A stretch of DNA of 64,000 bases, taken from NCBI GenBank assembly GCA_035602155.1, contig DATNMW010000269.1, positions 1 through 64,000 of the forward strand. Reading direction: 5' to 3'. A program made the translations under genes and the position numbers. This DNA is from Bog-159 sp035602155. Its GTDB lineage: Bacteria > Acidobacteriota > Terriglobia > Bryobacterales > Bryobacteraceae. Positions 9,074-18,749 of the stretch are shown piece after piece. Within the stretch, counting starts at the first letter, position 1. Every line of letters starts with the position of its first letter. The notes under the pieces are model-generated. The model saw only the letters and a program-made list of their open reading frames with translations. It was not told where the DNA came from and did not search any database.

Positions 9074-9735
9074 GGCTTTTGGCGCCTCCCGAACAGCGCC
9101 GTCCCTACGCGTACGATGGTGGCGCCCTCTTCGATGGCGGCCTCCAGATCGTGCGACATGCCCATCGATAGTTGCGGCAGCTCGTGCTGCACTGCCAGTT
9201 CGCGCAGGCGCCGGAAATAGGGGCGCGACTGTTCCTGGCCGGCGGACCAGGGGGGCATGGTCATCAGGCCGAGCAGCCGCAGGTTCGCGCATTCGCGCAC
9301 GGATGCGATGAGGCTTGGAAGCTCGTCGGGCGCGGCGCCCGCCTTGGCCTGCTCGGGTGACAGCTTGACTTCGAGCAGGATGTCGAGGGATCTGCCGGCT
9401 TCGTCGAGGCGGCGGGCAAGTTTTGGCGAGTCCACCGTCTGGATGCATTGAAACATCTCGGCGGCGCGCGCGCTCTTGTTGCTCTGCAGGTGCCCGATCA
9501 GATGGAAACGCGCGCCGGGCAGTCCGCCGACTTGGGGCAGTTTGCCTTCGAATTCCTGGACGTAGTTTTCGCCGAATTCGCGCAGGCCCAGCGCGTAGGC
9601 GTCGCGGATGGCCTGGGCCGGAAAGATTTTGGTGACGGCCAGCAGCATGATCTGCGCAGGGTCGCGGCGGGCGCGGCCGGCGGCTGTTGCGATGCGCCGA
9701 CGGACTTCGGCTAGCCTCTGTTCGAGCGTTTCCAT
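9070..9735 (-). CDS. YggS family pyridoxal-phosphate homeostasis protein
   Basis: 221 residues, the usual length of this single-domain fold-III PLP protein. The PLP lysine is in LLAVTKIF (Lys36), followed by GENYVQE, then FHLIGHLQSNKS, and the phosphate-binding end SMGMSHDLEAAIEEG plus VRVGTALFG. The family buffers cellular PLP and affects amino-acid metabolism. The ATG at 9735 gives the standard N-terminus METLEQRLAEV; the frame extends upstream without conservation. It is the first gene of a coupled three-gene run. Confidence 0.92.
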   Translation of the reverse strand: METLEQRLAEVRRRIATAAGRARRDPAQIMLLAVTKIFPAQAIRDAYALGLREFGENYVQEFEGKLPQVGGLPGARFHLIGHLQSNKSARAAEMFQCIQTVDSPKLARRLDEAGRSLDILLEVKLSPEQAKAGAAPDELPSLIASVRECANLRLLGLMTMPPWSAGQEQSRPYFRRLRELAVQHELPQLSMGMSHDLEAAIEEGATIVRVGTALFGRRQKP

Positions 9736-9776
9736 TCCAGTGATAGTGGGCTTCGCCCGCCCTCCAGACCTCAAAC

Positions 9777-9974
9777 TTAAGCCGCGGGAAGCCCGTGGTG
9801 CAACCGCATCAGTTGTTCCGCCTTCAATGTGGCCATAGCGTAGGTTTCTCCATTGTTATCGGAGAACTCAACTTCGTAGACTTCCGGAGCCCACATCTCT
9901 ACCACCGTGCCGACTTCGCCGGGTATCAAACGGTCTTCGAGCAGGTCTTCGAGCAGTGCAACCACCGAAAACAT
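9777..9974 (-). CDS. DUF4926 domain protein
   Basis: A small protein (65 residues from ATG 9974) with the DUF4926 pattern: VVALLEDLLEDRLIPGEVGT, then VYEVEFSDNNGETYA, then a closing L-K-A-E-Q-L. This family is often found beside small partner genes and may be part of toxin-antitoxin-like pairs, but its role is not established. A TTG at 10034 would overlap the stop of the broken upstream nuclease gene as TTGA and add 20 residues, so that longer start is a real alternative. Confidence 0.7.
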   Translation of the reverse strand: MFSVVALLEDLLEDRLIPGEVGTVVEMWAPEVYEVEFSDNNGETYAMATLKAEQLMRLHHGLPAA

Positions 9975-10030
9975 TTCAAAGCCCACCTTGTCGAGGACGG
10001 TCCTGCCAACTCCCGACACTTTAGCGGGAA

Positions 10031-10682
10031 TCAATTGCTCAGTTCGAAGCTCCGGTCCGCAATGAGCTCAAGCGGCGCAGAATAGAGTTCGTCCCCCGAG
10101 AGAACATCAAACGTGTACTTCCTCCGCATCTCCTCGATGCGGCTTTTCAGCGGTTCTCCGATTGAATCGGCGAAAGTCACCAGCAAAAGTGTACCGGCTA
10201 TATAACGTGGCTACGACGTCCGCACCCCGCTCCATGGGCCCTGCGGTCCATACGGCTTCCAGGCCGTCGTGCCTAAGAATGTTGAGCACCAGGAGTTCCG
10301 CCAGTTGGTGATCGTTTTTCAGCGGAAGAATGCGCCTCAATTCCGCAATCAGGCATTGTCGCCAGGTCTCAATCTTCTCTGCACTCGTCTCCGCCTTGCT
10401 TCGCTGTTCCTCCGCCGTGATGGTGTATAACCTGATCACGGTGTCTCTATGCTTGTAGGTAGGAATAACGGGGCTATGGGCCTTGTCGAGGGCGGCCCGA
10501 AAGGGAGCCGGGACAACGGGAGAGTATTTGTTGAGACCCTCCTTTTGGTCGATTTTCGTCTTAATTCTCCGAAGATCCAGATCGTTGGAGTAGCCCCAGC
10601 CTTGTCGTAGACGGCCTTGGTTGAGTTCGTCTCGAAAATAGTCTTGGCGCTCTATGTCGATATTCCAAAACCAACAGTTCAT
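10031..10682 (-). pseudogene. Mrr-like restriction nuclease remnant
   Basis: The frame from 10682 begins MNCWFWNIDIERQDYF and later has AELLVLNILRHDGLEAVWTA followed by G-P-M-E-R-G-A-D-V-V-A, which resembles the entry to a PD-(D/E)xK nuclease core. At about 10195 the frame must shift: the continuation (LLLVTFADSIGEP...LSGDELYSAPLELI, stop at 10031) lies in another frame. It looks like the end of the same fold, so the catalytic Q-x-K region is missing. I call it a frameshifted, internally deleted nuclease. The family assignment is tentative. Confidence 0.5.
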
Positions 10683-11397
10683 TTAGATCTTCCTCAAAAG
10701 CCTGCACGTTTCCGCCGCGGTACATTTCGTCGGCCAGTCTGGGAGCTTGCGATGCGCCGCGCAGTCACGGCGAAAGGTACGAAGTCCTGCGTGTCGGCCA
10801 GATCGCACATCCGCATCATACAACAGCATCGACCCTTGCCTCCATGCTTCGGCCCACTGCGCGGTTTCAATCCGGCGGATCGTATCGCGAAAGATGCGCT
10901 CTATATCCGCCGCGTCCGTGACGGGAAACCCGAGTTCCGCGGCCAGCCCCGCCAACTCCGGACGCCAGATCGGCGGGACGATGAAGACAGGCGGGAAAGC
11001 ATGCGTGGCACGTTCCCGGAAAACACGCCGGGCGGCGGCGCGCGCAGCCGAATAGTCGAGTTGGCCGAGAGTTTCGATCAACAAAATATCGAGGATATCG
11101 CGGGCGCGCGTGTGGCGGCTGATGCGGGGCGGTGCACGCGTGCAGCTTCTGGGCCACTTGTTCGGCGATGCTTAGCCACCGGATCGGAGATGTCACCGGA
11201 ACGCCCAATTCGCGAAGCCCCTGGATGGCGGGGCCCACCAGATCGACGCTGGTAGCGCCGGCGGGACCGAGGTCCACTTCAATGGTTTGCCACGCGCGGG
11301 TCCGGTATTGAATCGCGACCTGGATCCGCACTGTGTCGGCAAGACCCATTTCGCGGACGGCTGGTTTGACCCGGAAGGAAAACTGGTCGAAGCCTAA
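10683..11397 (-). pseudogene. AbiEii-like nucleotidyltransferase remnant
   Basis: The conserved second half of an AbiEii/PF08843 protein is readable: WQTIEVDLGPAG, then the segment IRWLSIAEQVAQKLHACTAP. After a frameshift near 11110-11120 it continues as ARDILDILLIETLGQLDYSA to a stop at 10683. The N-terminal part with the nucleotidyltransferase G-S and D-x-D motifs is absent; the frame runs out at about 11400, where an unrelated plus-strand fragment begins. AbiEii toxins modify tRNA and mediate phage abortive infection in type IV toxin-antitoxin systems. This copy cannot be active. Confidence 0.7.
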
Positions 11398-11406
11398 TGT
11401 TCGGCC

Positions 11407-11860
11407 TTGACTGGTTCGGTAACATCGAAGCAGGCGCTCGCCAATCGGTCTACACCGCTCATCACCATCGAAAACGGATTCCTGAATCTGTCGCCGCTGC
11501 TGCAAAATACACTCACCGACGATCACTTCACGGCCCGCGACCGCATGGGCCGCCTGATCGCTTTTCTTGCGCGCACGATCCAAGACGGATACGCCGCGCA
11601 GGTTTCGGCGATTGCGACCGACGAGAAAACTGCCTTCCAGATGGAGCCGGACGGAAACGGCGTTGTCACCGGAGCGGGCGCCGTCTACTTTTCTGCGTAC
11701 CACGGGTAAATCCGAGGTCTGTAAGCCGGACAAGCCTCTTACCTTCCGCAATGTCTCCGTTTATCGCGAACGATCCGGAGCCAGCTTCGACATAGCCAGC
11801 TGGACTGGGAAGGGCGGCGAGGATTATAGTATCTCGGCAATTGGTGGCGTCCTGCGCTAA
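11407..11860 (+). pseudogene. cyanophycinase-like peptidase (S51), 3' fragment
   Basis: Only the C-terminal part of a cyanophycinase-like protein remains: ENGFLNLSPLLQNTLTDDHF, then R-D-R-M-G-R-L, then an I-A-T-D-E-K-T-A segment and GNGVVTGAGAVYF. A frameshift at about 11707 separates this from KPDKPLTFRNVSVYRERSG and the stop at 11858-11860. The catalytic Ser region upstream is missing. The 5' break meets the broken 5' side of the AbiEii-like remnant, so the site is a junction between two truncated genes. Confidence 0.65.
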
Positions 11861-12302
11861 ACCGCCGCCAGAACCTCCGCGGCGTGGCCGGCCGGCTTGA
11901 CCTTCGAGAAGACCTTCTGAATCTTACCCCGCTCGTCGATCACGAAGGTGGTGCGCTCGATCCCCATCACCTTCTTGCCATACATATTCTTCTCCTTCCA
12001 AACACCGTAAGCCTCCACTACCTTCTTATCTACATCGCAAAGCAGCGTGTAAGGCAGTGCCTGGTTCACCTTGAAAGTAGTCTGAGCCTTAGGCGTATCT
12101 TTGGAAATCCCCAAAACTACCACACCCTTCTTCTCAAACTTCTTGAAGGTATCGCGAAACTCGCAAGCTTCCACAGTACAACCTGGAGTACTTGCCTTGG
12201 GGTAGAAAAACAAAACGACCTTCTTGCCCCGCATACTCTCCAAATCGAACGGCTCCCCCGAATCCGTCTCTAACTGAATCTTAGGAGCTGTATCGCCTTC
12301 TC

Positions 12303-12309
<7 letters not shown>
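11857..12309 (-). CDS. bcp: thioredoxin-dependent thiol peroxidase (Bcp/PrxQ peroxiredoxin)
   Basis: 150 residues, full length for an atypical two-cysteine peroxiredoxin. The active site FYPKASTPGCTVEACEF has the peroxidatic Cys44 and resolving Cys49 of the PrxQ class. It reduces hydrogen and organic peroxides using thioredoxin in the cytoplasm. The gene is unusually Lys-rich in codons compared with its neighbours. Its start overlaps the end of gatB by seven bases, so it is probably co-transcribed with gatB. Confidence 0.95.
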
Positions 12310-13781
<1,472 letters not shown>

Positions 13782-13793
13782 GTTCCTAATATT

Positions 13794-13799
13794 ATTATA
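13794..13799 (-). promoter_or_regulatory. possible -10 box before gatB
   Basis: On the minus strand TATAAT lies 12 bases before the gatB ATG in an AT-rich stretch, with AGGA near -7. The displaced gatB copy also has TATAAT 8 bases before its ATG (18862-18867). Such short spacing would give a nearly leaderless transcript. Presence in both copies supports it, but the -35 box is unclear. Confidence 0.3.
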
Positions 13800-14094
13800 T
13801 AATTGGGTGGTTCACCGGTCCGAGACCCGGATCGCATGCTGAAATGCCGATTCGATCCCATGTCGACCCATGCCTTTTTGTGCGGTTCATGCACGTTCGA
13901 TCGGACTCGATCCCACGAGATATCGCACAGCAGCTCACGGTCGCAGATGATCGTGACGCGGCTGCTCTTGGACAGGCTTATGATCGGCAATTCGCCACCA
14001 CTCCTAAACACTTTTCCACGAAGCCTATCATTTCTGGCAGGGTCTCAGACTTCCATTCCTTTTTCGGTACGCCACCCTGAGTTTCAGAGCAATC
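13800..14094. other. start of accessory block, no assigned gene
   Basis: This stretch between the gatB start and the first accessory gene is less GC-rich by eye. An open frame of 78 codons at 13844-14080 (plus strand) has a protein-like segment (SIPRDIAQQLTVADDRDAAA) but no recognised family and no clear ribosome site. I leave it unassigned. Confidence 0.4.
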
Positions 14095-14439
14095 ATGCTA
14101 GCTTTTCGGCGACTTGCTCAGCACTCCCCAGATTACGAAACGTGGGAATGCCAGTTGCCGGAACTATATCGACTTGAACTCCCCGGATACTTGTGGGGGC
14201 ATCCAAGCACCGCCGACGGAGATTTCATATTCACGAAATCCGATGAGCACCCGAGTGCGAGGCGCGGTCACCCATCGCTGGTTACCACTCCGCTGGAACT
14301 TATGGAAAATGCGGCGTCGCTTGCGGAATTTGAAGTTTTTGGACAGGATGCTCCAAAGCTCGATCCCTCAGATTTCAGGCGATGGAGAAGCGTCATCCCG
14401 CGTATACAAAGTGCTTCAATTACGTCGCGCGCGTTCTAG
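14095..14439 (+). CDS. hypothetical protein, maybe the N-terminal half of a frameshifted gene
   Basis: 114 residues of unknown family. The first about 95 residues look like genuine protein (PELYRLELPGYLWGHPSTAD, LVTTPLELMENAASLAEFEV), then the frame loses character and stops. A second open frame starts at 14382 inside its end and carries on with protein-like sequence, so the two may be one gene with a shift near 14380, or two overlapping genes. Codon use is less GC-biased than in gatB, in keeping with the accessory block. Confidence 0.45.
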   Translation: MLAFRRLAQHSPDYETWECQLPELYRLELPGYLWGHPSTADGDFIFTKSDEHPSARRGHPSLVTTPLELMENAASLAEFEVFGQDAPKLDPSDFRRWRSVIPRIQSASITSRAF

Positions 14440-14945
14440 GGAACGATTCCCTGGCATTGCGCGCATTCATACCTCTCACAAATGCGGCGTTCGAGACCTC
14501 TGACCCCGTCCGTGCCTTCGCGCGACTACTGCAGCTGTTATGGGGCGCATTCCGTAGCGAAGAAACTCGACGGATTGCTTCAACATCGGACGATTTTGAA
14601 GACTGGCGCAAGCTGTTCACTGAAATGCTCGACGATATTCCATATGAGGCGGAGACGGATGCGGATGCACAGATACTCGCGTCGCGCTTTTTCCGCCTTA
14701 CTTGGGGAACATGGCTACATGGTAGCTTCGGCAAGAGCGAGGTTGGCAGTTTACAGCACCCCATGCTGCCTATCGCCGCTCGGCAATGGGAAGAAGCGTC
14801 GCAGTTTTCGGAAATGATGTTGGCGCTCGATCATCCGGGAGCGCTGTCCGCACGCGTTCGACAGGTTATCGCGTCAAAGGTCTTTCCGCCAATTACAGCC
14901 GCAAGATTTCATCTTGGCAATGCTGCTGATCGGGTTGTTGTGTAG
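14382..14945 (+). CDS. hypothetical protein, maybe the C-terminal half of a frameshifted gene
   Basis: 187 residues, mostly helical and without membrane segments (VRAFARLLQLLWGAFRSEET, FRLTWGTWLHGSFGKSEVG). I recognise no family. It overlaps the previous open frame by 58 bases and is followed after six bases by the next small gene, so 14095-15206 behaves as one transcription unit. The shared orientation and composition suggest that the unit arrived as a block next to gatB. Confidence 0.5.
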   Translation: MEKRHPAYTKCFNYVARVLGNDSLALRAFIPLTNAAFETSDPVRAFARLLQLLWGAFRSEETRRIASTSDDFEDWRKLFTEMLDDIPYEAETDADAQILASRFFRLTWGTWLHGSFGKSEVGSLQHPMLPIAARQWEEASQFSEMMLALDHPGALSARVRQVIASKVFPPITAARFHLGNAADRVVV

Positions 14946-14951
14946 GGCAAC

Positions 14952-15206
14952 GTGAGTCTTGTCTCAGATTTCTTCAAGGGAGCTTCAGGTATCCCAATAC
15001 CCGATCTCCTGGCGATGTATAGCGCGGTCAGGCGTGCAAGCGGCGCTCATTTTGACGCCGATCACCGCCTCTGCCAGCATGTCGCGTGCCCGCACTACAT
15101 TCCGAACTATTGCAATTCCTATCCGGGTGTACCGCGCACAGACCCGGCCCGATGTAAGTTTCCAAGTACCATGTCGCAATTGGTTGAAATGGTGAGGTTA
15201 AATTAG
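14952..15206 (+). CDS. small Cys/His-containing hypothetical protein
   Basis: 84 residues from a GTG six bases after the previous stop. The middle has four Cys and several His (HFDADHRLCQHVACPHYIPN, then YCNSYPG, then ARCKFP), which could bind a metal ion. No family is recognised. Its tight spacing makes it part of the same unit as the two frames upstream. Confidence 0.45.
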   Translation: MSLVSDFFKGASGIPIPDLLAMYSAVRRASGAHFDADHRLCQHVACPHYIPNYCNSYPGVPRTDPARCKFPSTMSQLVEMVRLN

Positions 15207-15221
15207 AAGCAGGAGTTAAGA

Positions 15222-15603
15222 ATGGATCAGCTAGAAATATCCGGGTCGCACGCCGCGGAGCTGCTCAACTTCATAACCCAAGAACTCGACGATGCAACGC
15301 TCGATCATGTTGAAATCGACCGCGAATTTGCCGATTCTAGCGGCTCCGCTAAATGAGCTATTCACGACGAGTGCACTGTTAACGCTGGCGGGAGTTGCGC
15401 TCGTGACCGTGGCGCGACTTATCGAACGCTGGTGGGATTTGCAAGCTGCTAAAGGGGACATCGAGCTGGTTCTGAGAGCTTACACGCAGTCGCCCAAAGG
15501 GGGTAAGGCAGTCACCGATCTCGCAAAAGCCGATTTGCGCATTTCTGGAGCGTGCAAGCCTCTTGATCCGTCGAAGCTGTCTGGGAGGCCGAGCAAGCTG
15601 TAG
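15222..15603 (+). pseudogene. small conserved-looking protein split by a frameshift
   Basis: A well-placed AGGAG precedes ATG 15222, which opens a 44-codon frame (MDQLEISGSHAAELLNFITQ ... SGSAK, stop 15354-15356). The next frame continues with LNELFTTSALLTLAGVALVT, then VARLIERWWDLQ and an S-P-K-G-G-K-A-V segment to a stop at 15601-15603. Together the two resemble a small accessory protein with an N-terminal acidic part, one hydrophobic segment and an RLIERW helix. A frameshift at about 15340 is the simplest reading, but two overlapping genes are possible. The region 15604-15871 after it shows no gene. Confidence 0.4.
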
Positions 15604-15871
15604 TGGGCATCGATAGCATTCCAGCGTTAAACTTCGATGGTACTCCCACGCCATCGTGCCTATGGGAATGCGAACTGTTGCGATTACCCGTGGCAGGACG
15701 CGTTTTCCCCGACCGGTCGATTTGGTCTGCTTGGCGACTGAGCGGTTGACACGCCGAGCGGACGTTCGGCCGGGGAGCACCCAGTTGAACGGGTAACGGC
15801 CCATACGAGGACGTGATCAACAATTGCACATGTTGGCTGGGTTTCGACCGCCGATGAACATCTGAGACCTA

Positions 15872-15983
15872 GCGCGCCAAAGCTGGCGGGGCAGCCGCAG
15901 AAGATCTTGGTCGCGGTGGAGAGTTGGACGTGTAAGGCCGATCACCGGCTCGTATTTGGCGATCAGCTCCGGGCCCGCAAGAT
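15872..15983 (-). pseudogene. displaced 5' fragment of gatB (codons about 7-45)
   Basis: This 112-base stretch matches the start of gatB at about 13645-13762, with scattered substitutions and a four-base deletion (TGTAAGGCC against TGTACTTCAAGGCC), which breaks the frame. Homology stops at 15872, after the GGCGCG of the cysteine-rich region. The remaining first codons lie at 18835-18853, split off by the transposon inserted at 15984. The fragment has the same orientation as the intact gatB. Confidence 0.85.
15976..15983. repeat. 8-bp target-site duplication, left copy
   Basis: CGCAAGAT directly abuts the left inverted repeat and recurs at 18827-18834 directly after the right inverted repeat. 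In the intact gatB the same site occurs once (GCAAGATCCACG), which shows that it was the insertion target. Confidence 0.9.
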
Positions 15984-16060
15984 GGTAGTGCCTGAAAGGT
16001 GCGTTGACGATTTTTGGCGGGGGCTTGACATGCGCGTCCGATCGTGATTTACCAGACTTG

Positions 16061-16810
16061 ATGAGTAAAGCCATCAAGGGCCTTTGTGAACTGGTCGGGG
16101 GTATTGTAATCCTCATTGTGATCATCCGGGCGATCAACGACAAGACGCCAGACGCCAAACCCGCTCCGGCTGTATCCGTAACGCCGCACACGCTTGGGGA
16201 CCAATTCTCCGTAGGGTATTGGGCCTATCGCTGCGATGGCGCGCGGTGGTTGCCGTTCATCGGTACTGGCTTCAGCATTGAACGGCCAAACGCCGCGTTT
16301 TTGATCGTTGACATCACAGCGCAGAACAACGACACCAGCTCAAGCGCTCTACCGCCGTTTCATCTCGTGGATTCGGAAGGTCGCATTTATGATCAAGCAT
16401 CGGCGGGCGTGTTCGTGGACGGCATTATCGGCCCGCTTGAGAGCCTAAACCCGAATGTTTCAAAGCACGGCTATCTCTTGTTTGACGTTCCGCCAAATCG
16501 CCAGTACACCTTGCAAGTCGCCGGAGGATACGAGTCCAGGGAGTCCGCGCTTTTAGCGCTTTCGTTGCCCGTGTCTGCAAATCCACCAAGCACAGAACAA
16601 TCGCCTGCGCCTGAGCCAATTCAGCCCACACCGCAACCCACTACTCCAGTTGTTCAGCCAGAACCTTCCGCGCCGCCTGCGCAGGAACCCGCACCCGCGC
16701 CAATAGAGGCGAGCAAGCCAACCTCTGGGGTGCTGTGCAACGGAACGGTAGAAGTGAGAGCGAAGTTCAGAACGAGTTTGGAATGGCGCTCGATGCCCAC
16801 AAAGCAGTAG
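16061..16810 (+). CDS. DUF4352-like protein with membrane anchor, 3' end altered
   Basis: From ATG 16061 the protein has a hydrophobic N-terminus (VGGIVILIVIIRAI), an immunoglobulin-like DUF4352 domain (about 50-165, with AAFLIVDITAQNND and FHLVDSEGRIYDQAS) and a Pro/Gln/Ala-rich tail. From about 16735 the frame runs antisense through the truncated transposase, so the last 25 or so residues are not native. The gene was probably cut by the deletion that removed the transposase 3' end. It is a likely surface-anchored passenger of the transposon. Confidence 0.6.
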   Translation: MSKAIKGLCELVGGIVILIVIIRAINDKTPDAKPAPAVSVTPHTLGDQFSVGYWAYRCDGARWLPFIGTGFSIERPNAAFLIVDITAQNNDTSSSALPPFHLVDSEGRIYDQASAGVFVDGIIGPLESLNPNVSKHGYLLFDVPPNRQYTLQVAGGYESRESALLALSLPVSANPPSTEQSPAPEPIQPTPQPTTPVVQPEPSAPPAQEPAPAPIEASKPTSGVLCNGTVEVRAKFRTSLEWRSMPTKQ

Positions 16811-17208
16811 GCGTCGCCAATGTTCTTATCGTCGGCTTCAAACGGGAACTTGTGCGCCTCTTTCTTCCGAACGTATCCCCAGATCTCATCGCATTCCACG
16901 TCCTTCACGGGAACGTTCACAATCAACCGGCCCATGACTTTCTCGCACCGTTCCCCGGCAAGGATGAGAGCCTTCGTGATTGTGTTTCCGTCCAGGCCAG
17001 TAATCCGCATCGTGGAGCGAATCGAGTTGCCTTCAACTATGAGTTGCATAGCCAACAGGGCCTTTTCTTCAGAGATGCACATCTCGCCAAGGGTGAGGCG
17101 ATGGGGTTCGGTGTAGGTCTTGCGGCATTGCGGGCAGCGGAACCTACGAAGGCCATTGCGATGCACGCCGATGCGATGGCAGGTCACATCGCACACTTCG
17201 CAAGTCAT
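16654..17208 (-). pseudogene. IS1-family transposase, C-terminally truncated
   Basis: From ATG 17208 the protein has a zinc-ribbon start (MTCEVCDVTCHRIGVHRNG, then RCPQCRKTY), a helix-turn-helix (QLIVEGNSIRSTMRITGLDG) and the first catalytic region (VECDEIWGYVRKKEAHKF). It breaks after KLVLNFAL at about 16755, where a G-R-R-D-type continuation and the remaining DDE residues would be expected. The rest of the frame to 16654 is antisense to the DUF4352 gene. It is therefore inactive unless supplied in trans. Confidence 0.8.
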
Positions 17209-17334
17209 TGTGATTTCGGTAGCTGCCACGCTTCCCATGATTCAATGATCAACTATCGCTAGTTGTTTGTCAAGCGTAGACGAGGAAATTCTGTGATCTT
17301 TATGTGGCCTGTTTTCAATGACTTGTATACTGTG

Positions 17335-17919
17335 TTAGGCGGCGCGCGCCGCTTCTTCTTCCAGTCGCTCAAAATCGATCAGTCTTGATGTGGTTTCAGC
17401 GATGGCGCGATTAAATGCCGCCTTTGCGGATTTCCACCCGAGGTTAAACAGTCCAATCAGCAGGCCGACAAAAAGCACCAGAAGCAAGACTGGCGATCCT
17501 AACACTAGTCGTTCCGAAACCAACATGATTGAGCGCTCATGGAATTTGACGAGATTCTCCCGGACCTGTTCGTCGTTAACGGTTGCAATGGCCCGGTTCC
17601 ATTTCTCCGTCCAATCCATGGGAGGTTGTGAAGCACCAAACTTCCAATACAACATCATCAGATTTATCTGGAAGAACGTGAGCCTGTGTCCATACCGAAT
17701 GAACCCGTTCATTGATTGACGTAGTAGGCGGTATGCAGGATGATTGAATCCTATTCTCCCGGATTCTGCATAGTCGAAAAGTTCGTCGCGCAACGCAAAC
17801 ATTTTCTGCCGGAAAATATCCAACCTCATGCATGGCCATAGCCAAAACACGACAATGACAAGGCCGCATGAGGCAATCGCGGCCTCTAGAATGGTCACCA
17901 ACGTTTTTGCGTCCATCAT
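17335..17919 (-). CDS. hypothetical membrane protein (transposon passenger)
   Basis: 194 residues with an N-terminal membrane segment (ILEAAIASCGLVIVVFWLWP) and a second one near 140-165 (VLGSPVLLLVLFVGLLIGLF), separated by a soluble helical loop rich in Arg, Phe and Tyr. No family is recognised. Its start overlaps the end of the upstream membrane-protein gene by four bases (ATGA), so the two are coupled and may form a complex. The sequence between it and the transposase (17209-17334) has no gene. Confidence 0.6.
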   Translation of the reverse strand: MMDAKTLVTILEAAIASCGLVIVVFWLWPCMRLDIFRQKMFALRDELFDYAESGRIGFNHPAYRLLRQSMNGFIRYGHRLTFFQINLMMLYWKFGASQPPMDWTEKWNRAIATVNDEQVRENLVKFHERSIMLVSERLVLGSPVLLLVLFVGLLIGLFNLGWKSAKAAFNRAIAETTSRLIDFERLEEEAARAA

Positions 17920-18350
17920 TGGTCATCCCTCCTTGTCAACCCTTCGGACGTTAGATGGCTTGAAGTCCTGTTTGGGTCTATTTTGATCTCCAACTCCTTT
18001 ATCCGCGCCGTCAGCCGCTCGCGTGTTCGGCGGTGGTTTCCTCTCTCCCTTAAGTATAAACCTATTGACAATCCAGAAAGCGTTATGTTGATGCTGAAGG
18101 CCCACGTGACGTTAGAGAACAGGCCGAAAGCGAATTTCAGATCCGCAAGTGAGCGATGGCCAGCAAACGTCTGTAGGGCCGTGGCCGCTTGACGGAAGCA
18201 ATAGCCGAATAGCACGCACCCAGCAATAAAGTTCCCATGGCGTCGTATCAGGCTGAAGACATGTCCCCAAAACCAACGGGAGAACTTCGTCTCAGCCTCT
18301 CCGTCCCGCGCCTTTTTGGGATCTTCCTTGCGCTTCTTGCGTTCCGCCAT
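17916..18350 (-). CDS. hypothetical membrane protein (transposon passenger)
   Basis: 144 residues: a very basic start (MAERKKRKEDPKKARDGEAE), two hydrophobic segments (NFIAGCVLFGYCFRQAATAL and FSNVTWAFSINITLSGLSIG) and a charged helical end (RERLTARIKELEIKID), possibly coiled coil. It precedes and overlaps the other membrane gene by four bases. The pair travels inside the IS1-like element, and nothing in it points to a known function. Confidence 0.6.
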   Translation of the reverse strand: MAERKKRKEDPKKARDGEAETKFSRWFWGHVFSLIRRHGNFIAGCVLFGYCFRQAATALQTFAGHRSLADLKFAFGLFSNVTWAFSINITLSGLSIGLYLRERGNHRRTRERLTARIKELEIKIDPNRTSSHLTSEGLTRRDDQ

Positions 18351-18428
18351 GCGTATAGAATGATAGCGCCTAAAGCCTTTGATTACAATAGTTTTTTGCT
18401 GAATTTCAGATCGGCACTGTCTAAATAG

Positions 18429-18749
18429 CTATTTTCCAACGTCCGGCGATCCAGTTTGTTTGCGCGGCCTGCCCCCGGCGTGCGTCTTGCGGGCAGCGGC
18501 CATCAAGCGGTAGTGCTCCGCGCCGTGGCGCTTGGCTGTAGCACTTCCGCCCTTGTGCCCCAATATGGCAGCGGGGGCCGTGCGCGTCTGTTTCAGGATG
18601 TCATCCGTTAGCGCCAGCGCCGCCTTCGTCAACTCCAGGCATCGCGGCGTGCGGTTCTGGGGCATCGGCTGGGGACTGGTGGAAACGAGCAGGTCTATTT
18701 CGGTAATGATGTTTTTGATGGCTTGCAGGCTTGCTTTATCGACTGGCAT
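18429..18749 (-). CDS. small basic hypothetical protein (transposon passenger)
   Basis: 106 residues with a helical first half and a conserved-looking end: GHKGGSATAKRHGAEHYR followed by KTHAGGRPRK. This Gly/Lys/Arg ending looks like a short nucleic-acid-binding motif. It is the first minus-strand gene inside the right inverted repeat and could be read from a promoter near that end. I know no function. Confidence 0.5.
   Translation of the reverse strand: MPVDKASLQAIKNIITEIDLLVSTSPQPMPQNRTPRCLELTKAALALTDDILKQTRTAPAAILGHKGGSATAKRHGAEHYRLMAAARKTHAGGRPRKQTGSPDVGK

Noticed and set aside
9074..9448. N-terminal extension of the glycosyltransferase frame
   Set aside because: It runs through yggS in another frame; the GTG at 9073 gives the conserved Rossmann start.
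11400..11860. Functional cyanophycinase
   Set aside because: The catalytic serine region is missing and the frame is broken near 11707.
15984..16005. Left inverted repeat as a boundary of a Tn7-like or integrase-type element
   Set aside because: The 8-bp duplication, GG-ended short repeats and IS1-type transposase remnant point to an IS1-like element; no integrase or tns-like genes are present.
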